The translations under genes and the position numbers were made by a program. Below the pieces are notes generated by a model. That model was not told the origin of the DNA and did no database searches. It worked only from the letters and a program-made list of their open reading frames with translations. This document shows positions 38,044-48,012 of a DNA stretch of 64,000 bases, one piece after another; positions within the stretch are counted from its first letter, which is position 1, and the number at the start of each line of letters is the position of its first letter. The stretch comes from Nocardioides cavernae (GTDB taxonomy: Bacteria > Actinomycetota > Actinomycetes > Propionibacteriales > Nocardioidaceae), in contig NZ_JACCBW010000002.1 of the NCBI RefSeq assembly GCF_013410035.1, positions 1,365,913-1,429,912 of the forward strand, written 5' to 3'.

Positions 38044-39384
38044 TCAGACACCGCGGAAGCGGTTGATGGCCGTCTCGTGCTGGGCGCGCATCTCGTGGTC
38101 GAGGACCCCGAGGCCCTCCTCCGGCGCCAGGCACAGCACGCCGACCTTGCCCTGGTGGGCGTTCTGGTGGACGTCGAGGGACGCCTGCCCGACCTCGTCG
38201 AGGGTGTAGGTCCTCGAGAGCGTGGGGTGGATCTTCCCCTTGGCGATGAGGCGGTTGGCCTCCCACGACTCGCGGTAGTTGGCGAAGTGGCTGGAGATGA
38301 TGCGCTTGAGGTTCATCCACAGGTAGCGGTTGTCGTACTCGTGCAGGTAGCCCGTGGTGGACGCGCAGGTCGTGATGGTGCCCCCCTTGCGGGTGACGAA
38401 CACCGAGGCGCCGAAGGTCTCGCGGCCGGGGTGCTCGAAGACGATGTCGATGTCCTCGCCGCCGGTGAGCTCACGGATCCGGGCGCCGAAGCGCTTCCAC
38501 TCGCGCGGGTCCTGCTCGGTGCCCTCGTCGTTCCAGAACTTGTAGCCCTCCTCGGAGCGGTTGATGATCAGCTCCGCCCCCATGCTGCGCGCGATCTGCG
38601 CCTTCTCCTCGTTGGAGACCACGCACACGGGCGTCGCGCCGCCGTTGAGGGCGTACTGCGTCGCGAAGCCGCCGAGACCGCCCGAGGCGCCCCAGATCAG
38701 GACGTTGTCGCCCTGCTTCATGTTGCCGCCGTTGGTGGAGACGAGCTGGCGGTACGCCGTGCAGTTGACGAGGCCCGGGGAGGCGGCCTCCTCCCAGGTG
38801 AGGTGTTCGGGCTTGGGCATGAGCTGGTTGGCCTTGACCATCGCGACGTCGGCGAGACCGCCGAAGTTGGTCTCGAAGCCCCAGATCCGCTGCTCCGTGT
38901 CGAGCATCGTGTCGTTGTGGCCGTCGGGGCCCTCGAGCTCGACCGACAGGCAGTGCGCGACGACCCGGTCGCCCGGCTTCCAGCGGGTCACGCCCGGGCC
39001 GGTCTTGAGGACGACGCCGGAGAGGTCGGAGCCGACGACGTGGTACGGCAGGTCGTGGCGCTTGGTGAGCTCGCTGCTGCGGCCGTAGCGCTCGAGGAAG
39101 CCGAAGGTGGAGACGGGCTCGAAGATCGACGTCCACACGGTGTTGTAGTTGATCGCGCTGGCCATCACGGCCACGAACGCCTCACCCGGGCCGAGATCGG
39201 GGAGCGGCACCTCGTCGACGTGGAGGGACTTGCGCGGGTCCTTCTCCTTGGCGCTCAGGCCCTCGAACATGTCCACGTCCTCCTTCTTCACGAAGGCGGC
39301 GCGGTAGGACTCGGGGAGCTCGAGGGAGGCGAAGTCCTCCGACGTGGCGCTGCCGGACTGGATGGCGTCGAGGATGTGCTGCAC
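38044..39384 (-). CDS. ccr: Crotonyl-CoA carboxylase/reductase
   Basis: A 446-residue medium-chain reductase that reductively carboxylates crotonyl-CoA with NADPH and CO2 to ethylmalonyl-CoA, the key reaction of the ethylmalonyl-CoA pathway. Signatures include ASAINYNTVWTSIFEP, IWGFETNFGGLADVA (the Phe-Glu pair of the CO2 pocket), the nucleotide motif IWGASGGLGGFATQYA and FEHPGRETFGASVFV. The GTG start at 39384 has AGGAG at good spacing and the N-terminus MQHILDAIQSG is typical. The epimerase gene lies 87 bp upstream on the same strand. A terminator follows. Confidence 0.96.
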   Translation of the reverse strand: MQHILDAIQSGSATSEDFASLELPESYRAAFVKKEDVDMFEGLSAKEKDPRKSLHVDEVPLPDLGPGEAFVAVMASAINYNTVWTSIFEPVSTFGFLERYGRSSELTKRHDLPYHVVGSDLSGVVLKTGPGVTRWKPGDRVVAHCLSVELEGPDGHNDTMLDTEQRIWGFETNFGGLADVAMVKANQLMPKPEHLTWEEAASPGLVNCTAYRQLVSTNGGNMKQGDNVLIWGASGGLGGFATQYALNGGATPVCVVSNEEKAQIARSMGAELIINRSEEGYKFWNDEGTEQDPREWKRFGARIRELTGGEDIDIVFEHPGRETFGASVFVTRKGGTITTCASTTGYLHEYDNRYLWMNLKRIISSHFANYRESWEANRLIAKGKIHPTLSRTYTLDEVGQASLDVHQNAHQGKVGVLCLAPEEGLGVLDHEMRAQHETAINRFRGV

Positions 39385-39471
39385 GGTGTCTCCTGGTGGG
39401 GCGTCGGGGCACGAGTGGGGCGAAGATACCGGCGAGTAACCTCGAGCGGTCGGAGGTGTGACGTAGGTCGC

Positions 39472-39951
39472 TCAGTGGCCGGGGCCGGACGCGGGCTCGA
39501 CCAGCTCGACCAGCACCCCGCCGGCGTCCTTGGGGTGGATGAAGTTGACCCGGCTGTCGGAGGTGCCGCGCCTCGGCGCGTCGTACAGCAGGCGGAGGCC
39601 GCGCTCGCGCAGCACCGCGGCCGCGTGCTCGACGTCGTCGACGCGGAACGCGAGCTGCTGGATCCCCTGGCCGTTGCGGTCGAGGAACTTCGCGATGGTG
39701 GACTCGGGCGTGAGCGGCGCGAGGAGCTGGATGCAGGAGCCCGAGTCGCCGACGCCGACCATCGCCTCGCGTACGCCCTGCTCCTCGTTGACCTCCTCGT
39801 GGAGCACCTGCATGCCGTAGGCGCCGCGGTAGAACGCCATCGCCTCGTCGAGGTCGGGCACGGCGATGCCCACGTGGTCGATGGCGGTGAAGAGGTGCTG
39901 GACGTCGCTCAGCTGGTCACCGGGGAGCGCGGGGGAGGTCATGGCGGACAT
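39472..39951 (-). CDS. mce: Methylmalonyl-/ethylmalonyl-CoA epimerase
   Basis: A 159-residue VOC-fold epimerase that inverts C2 of ethylmalonyl-CoA or methylmalonyl-CoA. Metal ligands and family segments: AIDHVGIAVPDLDEAMAFY, GVREAMV, SCIQLLAPL, GIQQLAFRVDDVE and the Glu of GVLVELVEP. ATG at 39951 or 39943 (the latter gives MTSPALPG). It lies just upstream of ccr and diverges from acetyl-CoA acetyltransferase. Confidence 0.95.
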   Translation of the reverse strand: MSAMTSPALPGDQLSDVQHLFTAIDHVGIAVPDLDEAMAFYRGAYGMQVLHEEVNEEQGVREAMVGVGDSGSCIQLLAPLTPESTIAKFLDRNGQGIQQLAFRVDDVEHAAAVLRERGLRLLYDAPRRGTSDSRVNFIHPKDAGGVLVELVEPASGPGH

Positions 39952-39974
39952 CGTGCACTTCGGGGGCGCGACGC

Positions 39975-40073
39975 GCGAGGAGGTGTGACGGTCGCCACTA
40001 GGGCCGCCGAGGGGTGAGCACGAGCGTGGGCGGGTGTGACGTGCGCCTCAGAGGTGAATGATCGCTCACCCCT
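39975..40073. promoter_or_regulatory. Mce/thiolase divergent regulatory region with repeated GTGTGACG words
   Basis: The 203-bp divergent gap contains AGGTGTGACGGTCGCCAC (39981-39998) and GGGTGTGACGTGCGCC (40032-40047), and an inverted repeat AGGGGTGAGC (40010-40019) / GCTCACCCCT (40064-40073). A third AGGTGTGACG is at 39454-39463 in the mce-ccr gap. A binding role is not proven. Confidence 0.4.
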
Positions 40074-40154
40074 GCCGTTGGCGTCACGCTGGTGGGTATC
40101 GTCCGAAGCGCAGCAGATCGTCGTCCGAGTCGCCCGCACGCCTGGAGGAACCCC

Positions 40155-41342
<1,188 letters not shown>

Positions 41343-41368
41343 CGCAGGCACCACGGACCGGAGCGCGC

Positions 41369-42325
41369 GTGACCAGGCGGGGGGCCCCTGCGGTCCCCGA
41401 CCTGGTGGGGCGCGCCCGCGAGGGTGACGCCGCCGCCGTCGCCCGCCTCATCACGCTGGTCGAGGACGCCTCGCCGCTGCTGCGGGAGGTGATGGCCGCG
41501 CTGGCTCCCCATGCGGGCACCGCGCACGTGGTCGGCATCACCGGAGCCCCGGGCGTGGGCAAGTCCACCTCGACCAACGCCCTGGTCGCCGCGCTGCGTC
41601 GCGCCGGGCGGCGCGTCGGGGTGCTGGCGGTCGACCCGTCCTCGCCCTTCTCGGGAGGGGCGCTGCTGGGCGACCGCGTGCGGATGGGCGACCACGCCCT
41701 GGACCCGGGGGTCTACATCCGCTCGATGAGCGCGCGCGGGCACCTCGGCGGCCTGGCCTGGTCGACCCCGCAGGCGGTGCGCGTCCTCGACGCCGCCGGG
41801 TGCGACGTCGTGGTGGTGGAGACAGTGGGCGTCGGGCAGAGCGAGGTCGAGGTGGCCGGCCTGGCGGACACGGTCCTCGTCCTGCTCGCGCCGGGGATGG
41901 GTGACGGGATCCAGGCGGCCAAGGCCGGGATCCTGGAGATCGGCGACGTGTACGCCGTCAACAAGGCCGACCGCGACGGCGCCGACCGGACGCGTCGCGA
42001 GCTGCGCAGCATGTTGTCGGTCGCCGAGCGCCCCGACGGCGCGTGGCGGGCGCCGGTGCTGCAGACCGTCGCGAGCACCGGCCTGGGGATCGACGAGCTG
42101 CTGGCCGAGGTGGACCGCCACGCCGCGTGGCTCGCGGAGTCGGGCGAGCTCGGGCGCCGGCGTACGCGCCGGGCGCGCCGCGAGGTGGAGGCGATCGCGC
42201 TCGGTGCCCTGCGCGAGCGCTGGGGGAGCGCCGGTGCGGGAGCGGACCTCGACGCGCTCGCGGGACGGGTCGCGGCCGGCGAGGTCGATCCCTACGCCGC
42301 CGCCGACGTGCTGCTGGAGGGCTGA
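41369..42325 (+). CDS. meaB: Methylmalonyl-CoA mutase-associated GTPase MeaB (ArgK family)
   Basis: A 318-residue G3E-type GTPase that gates cofactor loading and protects AdoCbl mutases. P-loop GAPGVGKS, Mg/switch residues VDPSSPFSGGALLGDRVRM, VVVETVGVGQSE and NKAD for guanine. The GTG start at 41369. Its client is most likely the ethylmalonyl-CoA mutase at 20976, as no other AdoCbl mutase is visible. Confidence 0.94.
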   Translation: MTRRGAPAVPDLVGRAREGDAAAVARLITLVEDASPLLREVMAALAPHAGTAHVVGITGAPGVGKSTSTNALVAALRRAGRRVGVLAVDPSSPFSGGALLGDRVRMGDHALDPGVYIRSMSARGHLGGLAWSTPQAVRVLDAAGCDVVVVETVGVGQSEVEVAGLADTVLVLLAPGMGDGIQAAKAGILEIGDVYAVNKADRDGADRTRRELRSMLSVAERPDGAWRAPVLQTVASTGLGIDELLAEVDRHAAWLAESGELGRRRTRRARREVEAIALGALRERWGSAGAGADLDALAGRVAAGEVDPYAAADVLLEG

Positions 42326-42343
42326 GCCCGTCAGCACCGCTGA

Positions 42344-42390
42344 CCCCGCCCTCGGGTCGCCGGTGGTGGGGTCGCGACTCGGGAGCGGGG
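42344..42390 (+). terminator. Imperfect hairpin after meaB
   Basis: CCCCGCCCTCGGGTCG (42344-42359) pairs with CGACTCGGGAGCGGGG (42375-42390) with three mismatches. It is 18 bp after the meaB stop. The rest of the 272-bp gap up to 42598 shows no gene; it has a short AT-rich stretch near 42490-42510. Confidence 0.5.
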
Positions 42391-42597
42391 CCTGGTGCGG
42401 TTGCGGAGGAGGCGATCACCGTCCGAGTGGGGTTCGGTCGGGATCGTCGGGCGGTGCCACCGGTCGAGCCGTGTGGCAGTCGCGTAGAGGAACTGTAACC
42501 ATCCTGTTCCGTTCGCGCGACGGGTTTCGAGGGGCGGGCGCAAACCTTTGCCGTCCGGGCCCGCCCGGGCCACCCGGCCGGTGCACGCGGCTGCGCG

Positions 42598-43080
42598 CTA
42601 CGCCGTCGCGTCGAGCAGGAGCCGGCGCAGGTCCTCGGCGGCCTGGGACGTCCAGGCGTTCAGCAGGGGAGCGCTGACGTCGGTCGCGGTGACCAGTAGC
42701 AGGTGGTCACCGCGGGCGGCGCTCGGGATGCGCGCGACGACCGTGCACCTCGGTCCCGCGACGACCTCGGCCGTGACCACCCCGGTGGCCGAGCGCTCGG
42801 CGACGCGGTGGGTCATGATGAGCTGCACGGCCTCCTGCGGCAGGCGGACCTGCTCGCCGCGGGTCAGTCCGTAGGTCGCGACGGAGCTCCCGTCGGCCGT
42901 GCACAGCACGGCACCTGCGCGTCCCGGCAGCGCTGCGAGCACGTCGACGACCGAGGACCACATCGCGTCGACGCCGTCGGCGCCCGAGGTGCGCGAGCGC
43001 ACCTGGTGGCGGCGGTGCTGCGAGGCGCGGCCGGCCCAGCCGGAGCTGAGGCGGTGCGAGGAGATGAGCTCGGCGGTCAT
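42598..43080 (-). CDS. Hypothetical protein, possible Roadblock/LC7-like domain
   Basis: A 160-residue protein. Residues 40-155 (VVDVLAALPGRAGAVLCTADGS, then ATGVVTAEVVAGPRCTVVARI) have the alternating pattern of Roadblock/LC7 domains, which in actinobacteria partner with small GTPases, but the match is from pattern reading only. Residues 1-38 are basic. ATG at 43080. No partner GTPase or histidine kinase is next to it. Confidence 0.5.
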   Translation of the reverse strand: MTAELISSHRLSSGWAGRASQHRRHQVRSRTSGADGVDAMWSSVVDVLAALPGRAGAVLCTADGSSVATYGLTRGEQVRLPQEAVQLIMTHRVAERSATGVVTAEVVAGPRCTVVARIPSAARGDHLLLVTATDVSAPLLNAWTSQAAEDLRRLLLDATA

Positions 43081-43259
43081 GGGCGCACGTCCTTCGTGTG
43101 GTGGGGCGCGGATCGGCCGACCCCGAGAAGGCGGACACGCTGCTGGTGGTGGTGGAACGGCCAGTGCGATCCGAACGCTAGGTCGGATCGAGCAGGGGCG
43201 TCGGAGAACCCGAAGAATTTGTCAAGAAACAGGCCAGCCAGGCTCAAGCCGCTTCCGCT

Positions 43260-43292
43260 TTGCACCCGAGTGCAACTTGCACTACAGTGCAA
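43260..43292 (+). promoter_or_regulatory. Tandem TetR operators over a leaderless promoter
   Basis: Two copies of TTGCAC-N4-GTGCAA lie at 43260-43275 and 43277-43292, 17 bp apart. The first TTGCAC serves as a -35, and TACAGT (43283-43288) inside the second is the -10, 17 bp away. ATG at 43296 follows after 7 nt. Binding of TetR would block polymerase directly. Confidence 0.82.
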
Positions 43293-43295
43293 CTC

Positions 43296-43925
43296 ATGCC
43301 GACGACGGCGCGCGAGACGCGCAAGAACCAGACCCGGGACGCCCTGACCGAGGCCGCGATCTCCCTGCTGGCCAGCGAGGGCATCGAGGCGCTGACGGCC
43401 GACCGGATCGCCGAGGCGGCCGGGGTCTCCCGGCGCACCCTCTTCAACTACTTCCCCCGGGTGGAGGACGTCCTCACCGCGACGATCGAGGGCGTGACGT
43501 CGGAGACCATCGACGCGATCGTGGCCCGTCCGGCCGAGGAGTCCCTGCGAGACGCGGCGATGGCCGTGATCGAGGAGCTCATCGACTCGCCCGCGTTCGC
43601 GCAGGTGCGGATCCTCGAGCGTGCCGCGGCCACGTCGCCCGCCACGCGCCGCTTCGTCCTCGAGTTCGACGACCGCCAGTGCCGGGCCCTGGAGGAGGGC
43701 CTGCGCCGGCGCCTCGGCGAGGACGCCGACCCGATCTTCGTGGCCGGCCTGGCTGCGGCCGCGTTCGGCGTGCTGTGCGCCGTCACCCGGCTGGCCGTCG
43801 CCGCCACCGACGACGACACCCGCGCGGCAGAGCTGCACAAGCAGTGGATCCGCCGCGGCCTCGACCTCCTGTTCGCCGGCTTCGACGAGTCCGGCGCCCG
43901 TCCCACCCCCACCGAGGAGAACTGA
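43296..43925 (+). CDS. TetR/AcrR family transcriptional regulator
   Basis: A 209-residue repressor. HTH: ALTEAAISLLASEGIEALTADRI and EAAGVSRRTLFNYFPRVEDVL. The C-terminal ligand domain is not classified. ATG at 43296 is preferred to an upstream ATG at 43260 because that one lies inside the operator. It is followed after 1 bp by an MMPL exporter, so the pair is an efflux operon under autorepression. Confidence 0.92.
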   Translation: MPTTARETRKNQTRDALTEAAISLLASEGIEALTADRIAEAAGVSRRTLFNYFPRVEDVLTATIEGVTSETIDAIVARPAEESLRDAAMAVIEELIDSPAFAQVRILERAAATSPATRRFVLEFDDRQCRALEEGLRRRLGEDADPIFVAGLAAAAFGVLCAVTRLAVAATDDDTRAAELHKQWIRRGLDLLFAGFDESGARPTPTEEN

Positions 43926-43926
43926 C

Positions 43927-46497
43927 GTGGCATCCCTGCTCCACCGGCTCGGCCTCTTCTCGGCCCGTCGCCCCCTCGCCGTCCTGCTCGCGTGGGTCTT
44001 CGTGATCGCTGCTTCCGTCGGCGGCATGGCCACGCTCTCGCGACCGCTCAGCAACGCATTCGAGATCCCCGGCAGCGAGTTCGGTCGGGTCCTCGACCAG
44101 CTCGGCGAGGAGATCCCCGACGTCGCCGGCGGCACCGGGACGGTCGTCGTGCACAGCCCGGGCGGGTTCGACGCCGACCAGCGCACGGCACTGCGCGACA
44201 CCATGGACGCCTGGGAGCAGCTGCCCCACGTCACCGACGTCCTGGACCCCTTCGCGCTGCAGCGTCGTCTCGACGGCTCCGTCGACCGGCTCGACCGCGC
44301 GGAGCGCCGGCTGACGCGGGGCCAGCAGCAATACGACTCCGGCCGCGCCCAGGTCGCCGGCCTGGAGGCGCTGCTCCGCCAGGACCCGTCGTCCTCGACG
44401 CCTGAGCTCGAGCAGCAGCTCCGGGACGGCCGCGCCCGGCTCGACGGCGCGGAGCAGGAGCTCGCGGACGGCTGGGCGCAGTACGCGGCCGGGCGCGCGC
44501 TCTCCGACGCGGGCGACGGGGTCTCGTTCGTCAGCGACGACGGGACCACCGCGCTCGTCCAGGTCCGCTTCGACACCCAGACCCAGGAGCTCGACCCGTC
44601 GGTGCTCGAGGCGGTGCCGCACGCCGGGGCCGCGCTGGCCGACGCGGGGATCGAGGCCGACTACGGCCAGGAGCTCACGATGAGCCGGGAGGTCGGCGGC
44701 CCCGGGGAGGCGATCGGCGTCGCGGTCGCGGGCGTCGTCCTGCTCGTCATGCTCGGCTCGCTCGTCCTCGCCGGACTGCCGCTGGCCATCGCGATGGTCG
44801 GCGTCGGCGTGAGCCTCACCCTCGGCATCGCCACGACCCAGTGGATCGAGCTCCAGCAGATGGCTCCCGTGCTGGGCATGATGCTCGGCCTCGCGGTCGG
44901 CATCGACTACGCCCTGTTCATCGTCAACCGGCACCGGCGCCAGCTCGCGGACCTCACGGCCGACCTGCCGGACGGCGTACGCCCGGACCGCGAAGCGGTG
45001 CGCGCCAGCATCGCACTGGCGACCGGCACAGCCGGCTCGGCCGTGGTGGTCGCCGGCACCACCGTGGTGATCGCCCTCGCCGCGCTCGCTGTCTCCGGCA
45101 TCCCCACGCTCCTGCAGATGGGGCTGCTCGCCGCGTTCACCGTGGCGGTGACCGTCGCCGTCGCGCTCACCCTCACCCCGGCCCTGCTGTCCTTCGTCGG
45201 CGCACGCGCCGTCCCGCGTCGGCGTCGGTCCGCGAGCACCGGCGCCGATCGTGCGGGCTGGCCGCAGCGCTGGGTCGGCCTGGTCACCCGTCGCCCCCGG
45301 GCGGCGACCGCCCTGGTGAGCCTGGTGATGCTGGTGCTCGCCCTGCCCGCGCTGTCGATGCGGCTCGGGCTGCCCGACGGCTCCTCCGAGCCGCAGGACT
45401 CCACCGCCTACCAGGCCTACGAGCGCGTCGCCGACCACTTCGGTCCCGGCGCCAACGGCCCCCTGCTGCTCGCCGCGGAGCACGACCAGCCCGTGGGGGA
45501 GGACGACCTCGTGGCCGAGCAGGCCCGGGTGGCGCGCGCCGTGCTGGCCGTCGACGACCGCGTCTCGGTGCTGCCGGTCGGCACCAGCGACGACGGCCGT
45601 ACGCTCGCCTTCCAGGTCGTGCCCGCGGAGGGACCGTCGGCCGAGTCGACCGTCGAGCTGGTCGAGGGACTGCGCCGGCTGGCCGCCGGCGACGAGCGCA
45701 TCCACGTCCGTGGCCTCTTCGACGCGCCGATGATCAGCGACGTCAACCCGACCGGCGAGCAGCTGCTCGGCGACGACGTGGGGCTCGGGCTGACCGGGGC
45801 CACCGTCGCCAACATCGAGGTCTCCGAGCGCCTGGCGGGTGCCCTGCCGCTCTACCTCACGATGGTCATCGGGCTCTCGCTCGTCCTGCTGACGGTCGTG
45901 TTCCGCTCGATCCTGGTGCCCCTCGTCGCGACCGCGGGCTTCCTGCTCTCGGTGGCAGCGAGCTTCGGTGCGATCGTCGCGGTCTACCAGTGGGGCTGGC
46001 TCGGCTCGTTGTTCGACGTGCACGACCCGTCGGCGGTGTTCAGCTTCATGCCCACCCTGCTGATCGGGATCCTGTTCGGTCTGGCGATGGACTACCAGAT
46101 GTTCCTGGTCTCGGGCATGCACGAGGCGTACGTCCATGGCAAGGACGCCCGGACGGCGGTGCGCGACGGCTTCAGCTCGGGCGCCCGGGTCGTGGCCGCG
46201 GCGGCGCTGATCATGGTGTCGGTCTTCGCCGGGTTCATCTGGGCCGAGATGACGATGGCGCGCTCCATCGGCTTCGGGCTCGCGGTGGGCGTGCTCCTCG
46301 ACGCCTTCCTCATCCGGATGACGTTCACGCCGGCCGTGCTCTCGATGCTGGGCGACCGCGCGTGGTGGCTGCCGCGCTGGCTCGACCGGTTGCTGCCGAA
46401 CCTCGACGTGGAGGGCGCCGCGCTCGCCGAGCGCCTGCGGGCGCAGCAGCCCGAGGTCGCCGAGGAGCCCGCGCGCGAGCCGGTGCCGGTCGGCTGA
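43927..46497 (+). CDS. MMPL family RND-type transporter
   Basis: An 856-residue membrane protein with two MMPL halves: one helix near 15, a large extracytoplasmic loop (about 45-245, with a coiled segment), five helices (250-390), a second helix and loop (450-640), and five further helices (640-820). VGIDYALFIVNRHRRQL and FGLAMDYQMFLVSGMHEAYV carry the Asp-Tyr pairs of proton relay in this family. It exports lipids or drugs; the substrate is unknown. GTG at 43927 with GAGGAG upstream, one base after tetR. Confidence 0.93.
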   Translation: MASLLHRLGLFSARRPLAVLLAWVFVIAASVGGMATLSRPLSNAFEIPGSEFGRVLDQLGEEIPDVAGGTGTVVVHSPGGFDADQRTALRDTMDAWEQLPHVTDVLDPFALQRRLDGSVDRLDRAERRLTRGQQQYDSGRAQVAGLEALLRQDPSSSTPELEQQLRDGRARLDGAEQELADGWAQYAAGRALSDAGDGVSFVSDDGTTALVQVRFDTQTQELDPSVLEAVPHAGAALADAGIEADYGQELTMSREVGGPGEAIGVAVAGVVLLVMLGSLVLAGLPLAIAMVGVGVSLTLGIATTQWIELQQMAPVLGMMLGLAVGIDYALFIVNRHRRQLADLTADLPDGVRPDREAVRASIALATGTAGSAVVVAGTTVVIALAALAVSGIPTLLQMGLLAAFTVAVTVAVALTLTPALLSFVGARAVPRRRRSASTGADRAGWPQRWVGLVTRRPRAATALVSLVMLVLALPALSMRLGLPDGSSEPQDSTAYQAYERVADHFGPGANGPLLLAAEHDQPVGEDDLVAEQARVARAVLAVDDRVSVLPVGTSDDGRTLAFQVVPAEGPSAESTVELVEGLRRLAAGDERIHVRGLFDAPMISDVNPTGEQLLGDDVGLGLTGATVANIEVSERLAGALPLYLTMVIGLSLVLLTVVFRSILVPLVATAGFLLSVAASFGAIVAVYQWGWLGSLFDVHDPSAVFSFMPTLLIGILFGLAMDYQMFLVSGMHEAYVHGKDARTAVRDGFSSGARVVAAAALIMVSVFAGFIWAEMTMARSIGFGLAVGVLLDAFLIRMTFTPAVLSMLGDRAWWLPRWLDRLLPNLDVEGAALAERLRAQQPEVAEEPAREPVPVG

Positions 46498-46524
46498 CCA
46501 CCCGGCCGGCCCGGGCGACCGCCG

Positions 46525-47259
46525 TCAGGAGAGGCGCAGGGTCTGGCCGGTGATGCGGGCCGCGGCGCTGCTGGCGAGGAAGAGGGTGGCGTCGGCGACG
46601 GCGTCACCCACCCGCGGCTGCGGGCTGCGGACGAGCGTCCCGCCCGCCGCCCGGCTGCCGCCGCCGGAGGACCAGGCGGGGGCATACTGGCGGGGGAGCA
46701 CCGACCGCGGCGCGGGGAGCACGGAGTTGACCCGGACGCCGAGCCCGGCCCAGTTCTCGCCCGCGCGGGCGGTGGACTCCACGAGCTCGCGCTGGGCGTC
46801 CTCGGGGGTGGCGGAGAGCTGGAGCCAGCTGGTCACCGAGCCGGTGTTGACCACGCAGCCGCCCCCGAGCGCCGGGCTCTGGCCGAGCTTGAGGCGCAGC
46901 CGGGTGGTGAGGAACGTGGGGCCGAGCAGTCCCGACCGCGCCGCCTGCGCGATGAAGGCCTGCTCGTCGGGTGGCAGGCCGTACGGCAGGTGGCAGGACG
47001 CCGCCAGGACGAGGACGTCGATGTGGCTGATCGTGCCGACGAGGTGGTCGATCGACTCCTGGCGGGCCAGGTTGACCGACTCGTAGTCGAACGCCGACAG
47101 GTCGGTGTCGTAGAGCGAGCGCAGCATCATCGTGCCGGTCACCGTCACCGAGGCGCCGGACCGCGCGAACGACGAGGCGATGGCGTGCCCCTGCCCACGG
47201 GTCCCGCCGATGACCAGGACCTGGTACCCCGTGAAGTCGTACGACCCCGCTGTCGACAT
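46525..47259 (-). CDS. Atypical SDR family protein
   Basis: A 244-residue Rossmann protein. The cofactor motif reads VLVIGGTRGQGHAIA and LVLAAS takes the NAG position. The active-site Ser region is NTGSVTSW, but no YxxxK follows (LSATPEDAQRELVES), so normal SDR chemistry is doubtful. The C-terminus VADATLFLASSAAARITGQTLRL is standard. ATG at 47259 with GGGGAGGG upstream; a longer upstream reading is rejected because it crosses the operator. Confidence 0.82.
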   Translation of the reverse strand: MSTAGSYDFTGYQVLVIGGTRGQGHAIASSFARSGASVTVTGTMMLRSLYDTDLSAFDYESVNLARQESIDHLVGTISHIDVLVLAASCHLPYGLPPDEQAFIAQAARSGLLGPTFLTTRLRLKLGQSPALGGGCVVNTGSVTSWLQLSATPEDAQRELVESTARAGENWAGLGVRVNSVLPAPRSVLPRQYAPAWSSGGGSRAAGGTLVRSPQPRVGDAVADATLFLASSAAARITGQTLRLS

Positions 47260-47293
47260 GCTGTGGCGCCCTCCCCGTCGCTCGGGGGTTTTT

Positions 47294-47307
47294 CTACCAC
47301 GCGGTAG
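47294..47307 (-). promoter_or_regulatory. CTACC-N4-GGTAG palindrome upstream of the SDR gene
   Basis: CTACCACGCGGTAG is a 5-bp inverted repeat 35 bp before the SDR start, next to a T5 run. The form fits a TetR-family operator, but no such regulator is adjacent on this side. Confidence 0.4.
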
Positions 47308-47365
47308 GGGCGGGGTGACAGGCGTCGCCGTGCTCAGTTCGTCCACAAAACCCGGCCGAGCGGCG

Positions 47366-47953
47366 TCACGCCTTCGAGTCGGCAGCGCGGACCTCCTCCT
47401 CACGCAGCGGGTCGGCGAGCTCGAGGCGCCCGGTGCGCACGGCGGCGAACGTCCAGAGCTTGTTGAGCACGAACGAGAGCGGGGTGACCAGCCCGATCAC
47501 GATGAGCTGCGACCAGTAGAGCCGGTTGCGCAGACCGGTGGAGTCGTCGAAGACGTCGGTCGGCAGGCTGATCGGGGAGTGCGGGTGCATGAGGAGGGTG
47601 AGCAGGGCCAGGCCGACCGCCTGGCCGCCGAGGCCGACGACGAGGAACGGCCAGTACTCCCGCCACCAGCCGGCGGCCCGCGAGCTCTGGAACGTCCACG
47701 TGCGGTTGAGCTGGAAGTTGGACAGGTTCGCGACGAGGAAGGCGAGCGTGGAGTAGACGTGGTACCAGCGGAGGTTGAAGCCCGAGGACCCGAGCGCGAC
47801 GACGGCGTCGTCGAAGTGGGGTCCGAGACGGCGCAGCAGGACCAGCACGAGCAGGTTGACCAGGACGCCCGAGACGCCGACCGCGCCGAAGCGCACGAGG
47901 AGCACGACGTTGCGTCGGTGACGCGTCATCAGCGCTGCTCCCCGAGAGGTCAT
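47366..47953 (-). CDS. GtrA family membrane protein
   Basis: A 195-residue protein with four membrane helices, RFGAVGVSGVLVNLLVLVLL first, and the family segments NFQLNRTWTF and FVLNKLWTF. GtrA-like proteins flip or bind polyprenyl-linked sugars for cell-envelope glycosylation. ATG at 47953 is supported by TAGCCT 7 nt upstream; ATG at 47929 is a shorter alternative. Confidence 0.9.
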   Translation of the reverse strand: MTSRGAALMTRHRRNVVLLVRFGAVGVSGVLVNLLVLVLLRRLGPHFDDAVVALGSSGFNLRWYHVYSTLAFLVANLSNFQLNRTWTFQSSRAAGWWREYWPFLVVGLGGQAVGLALLTLLMHPHSPISLPTDVFDDSTGLRNRLYWSQLIVIGLVTPLSFVLNKLWTFAAVRTGRLELADPLREEEVRAADSKA

Positions 47954-48012
47954 GCTCTCGAGGCTACCGACCCTCGGTGCCCTGCGCGGTCCACGTCCCT
48001 AGGATTGTCCCC

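Noticed and set aside
36742..40017. A 1091-codon open frame on the plus strand
   Set aside because: It runs antisense through the coiled-coil, ccr and mce genes. The translation is a low-complexity Arg/Gly/Leu mixture with no motif, as expected for an antisense frame in high-GC DNA. Similar long frames at 16755-19178, 50591-53524, 13900-15411 and 58816-60816 were dropped for the same reason.
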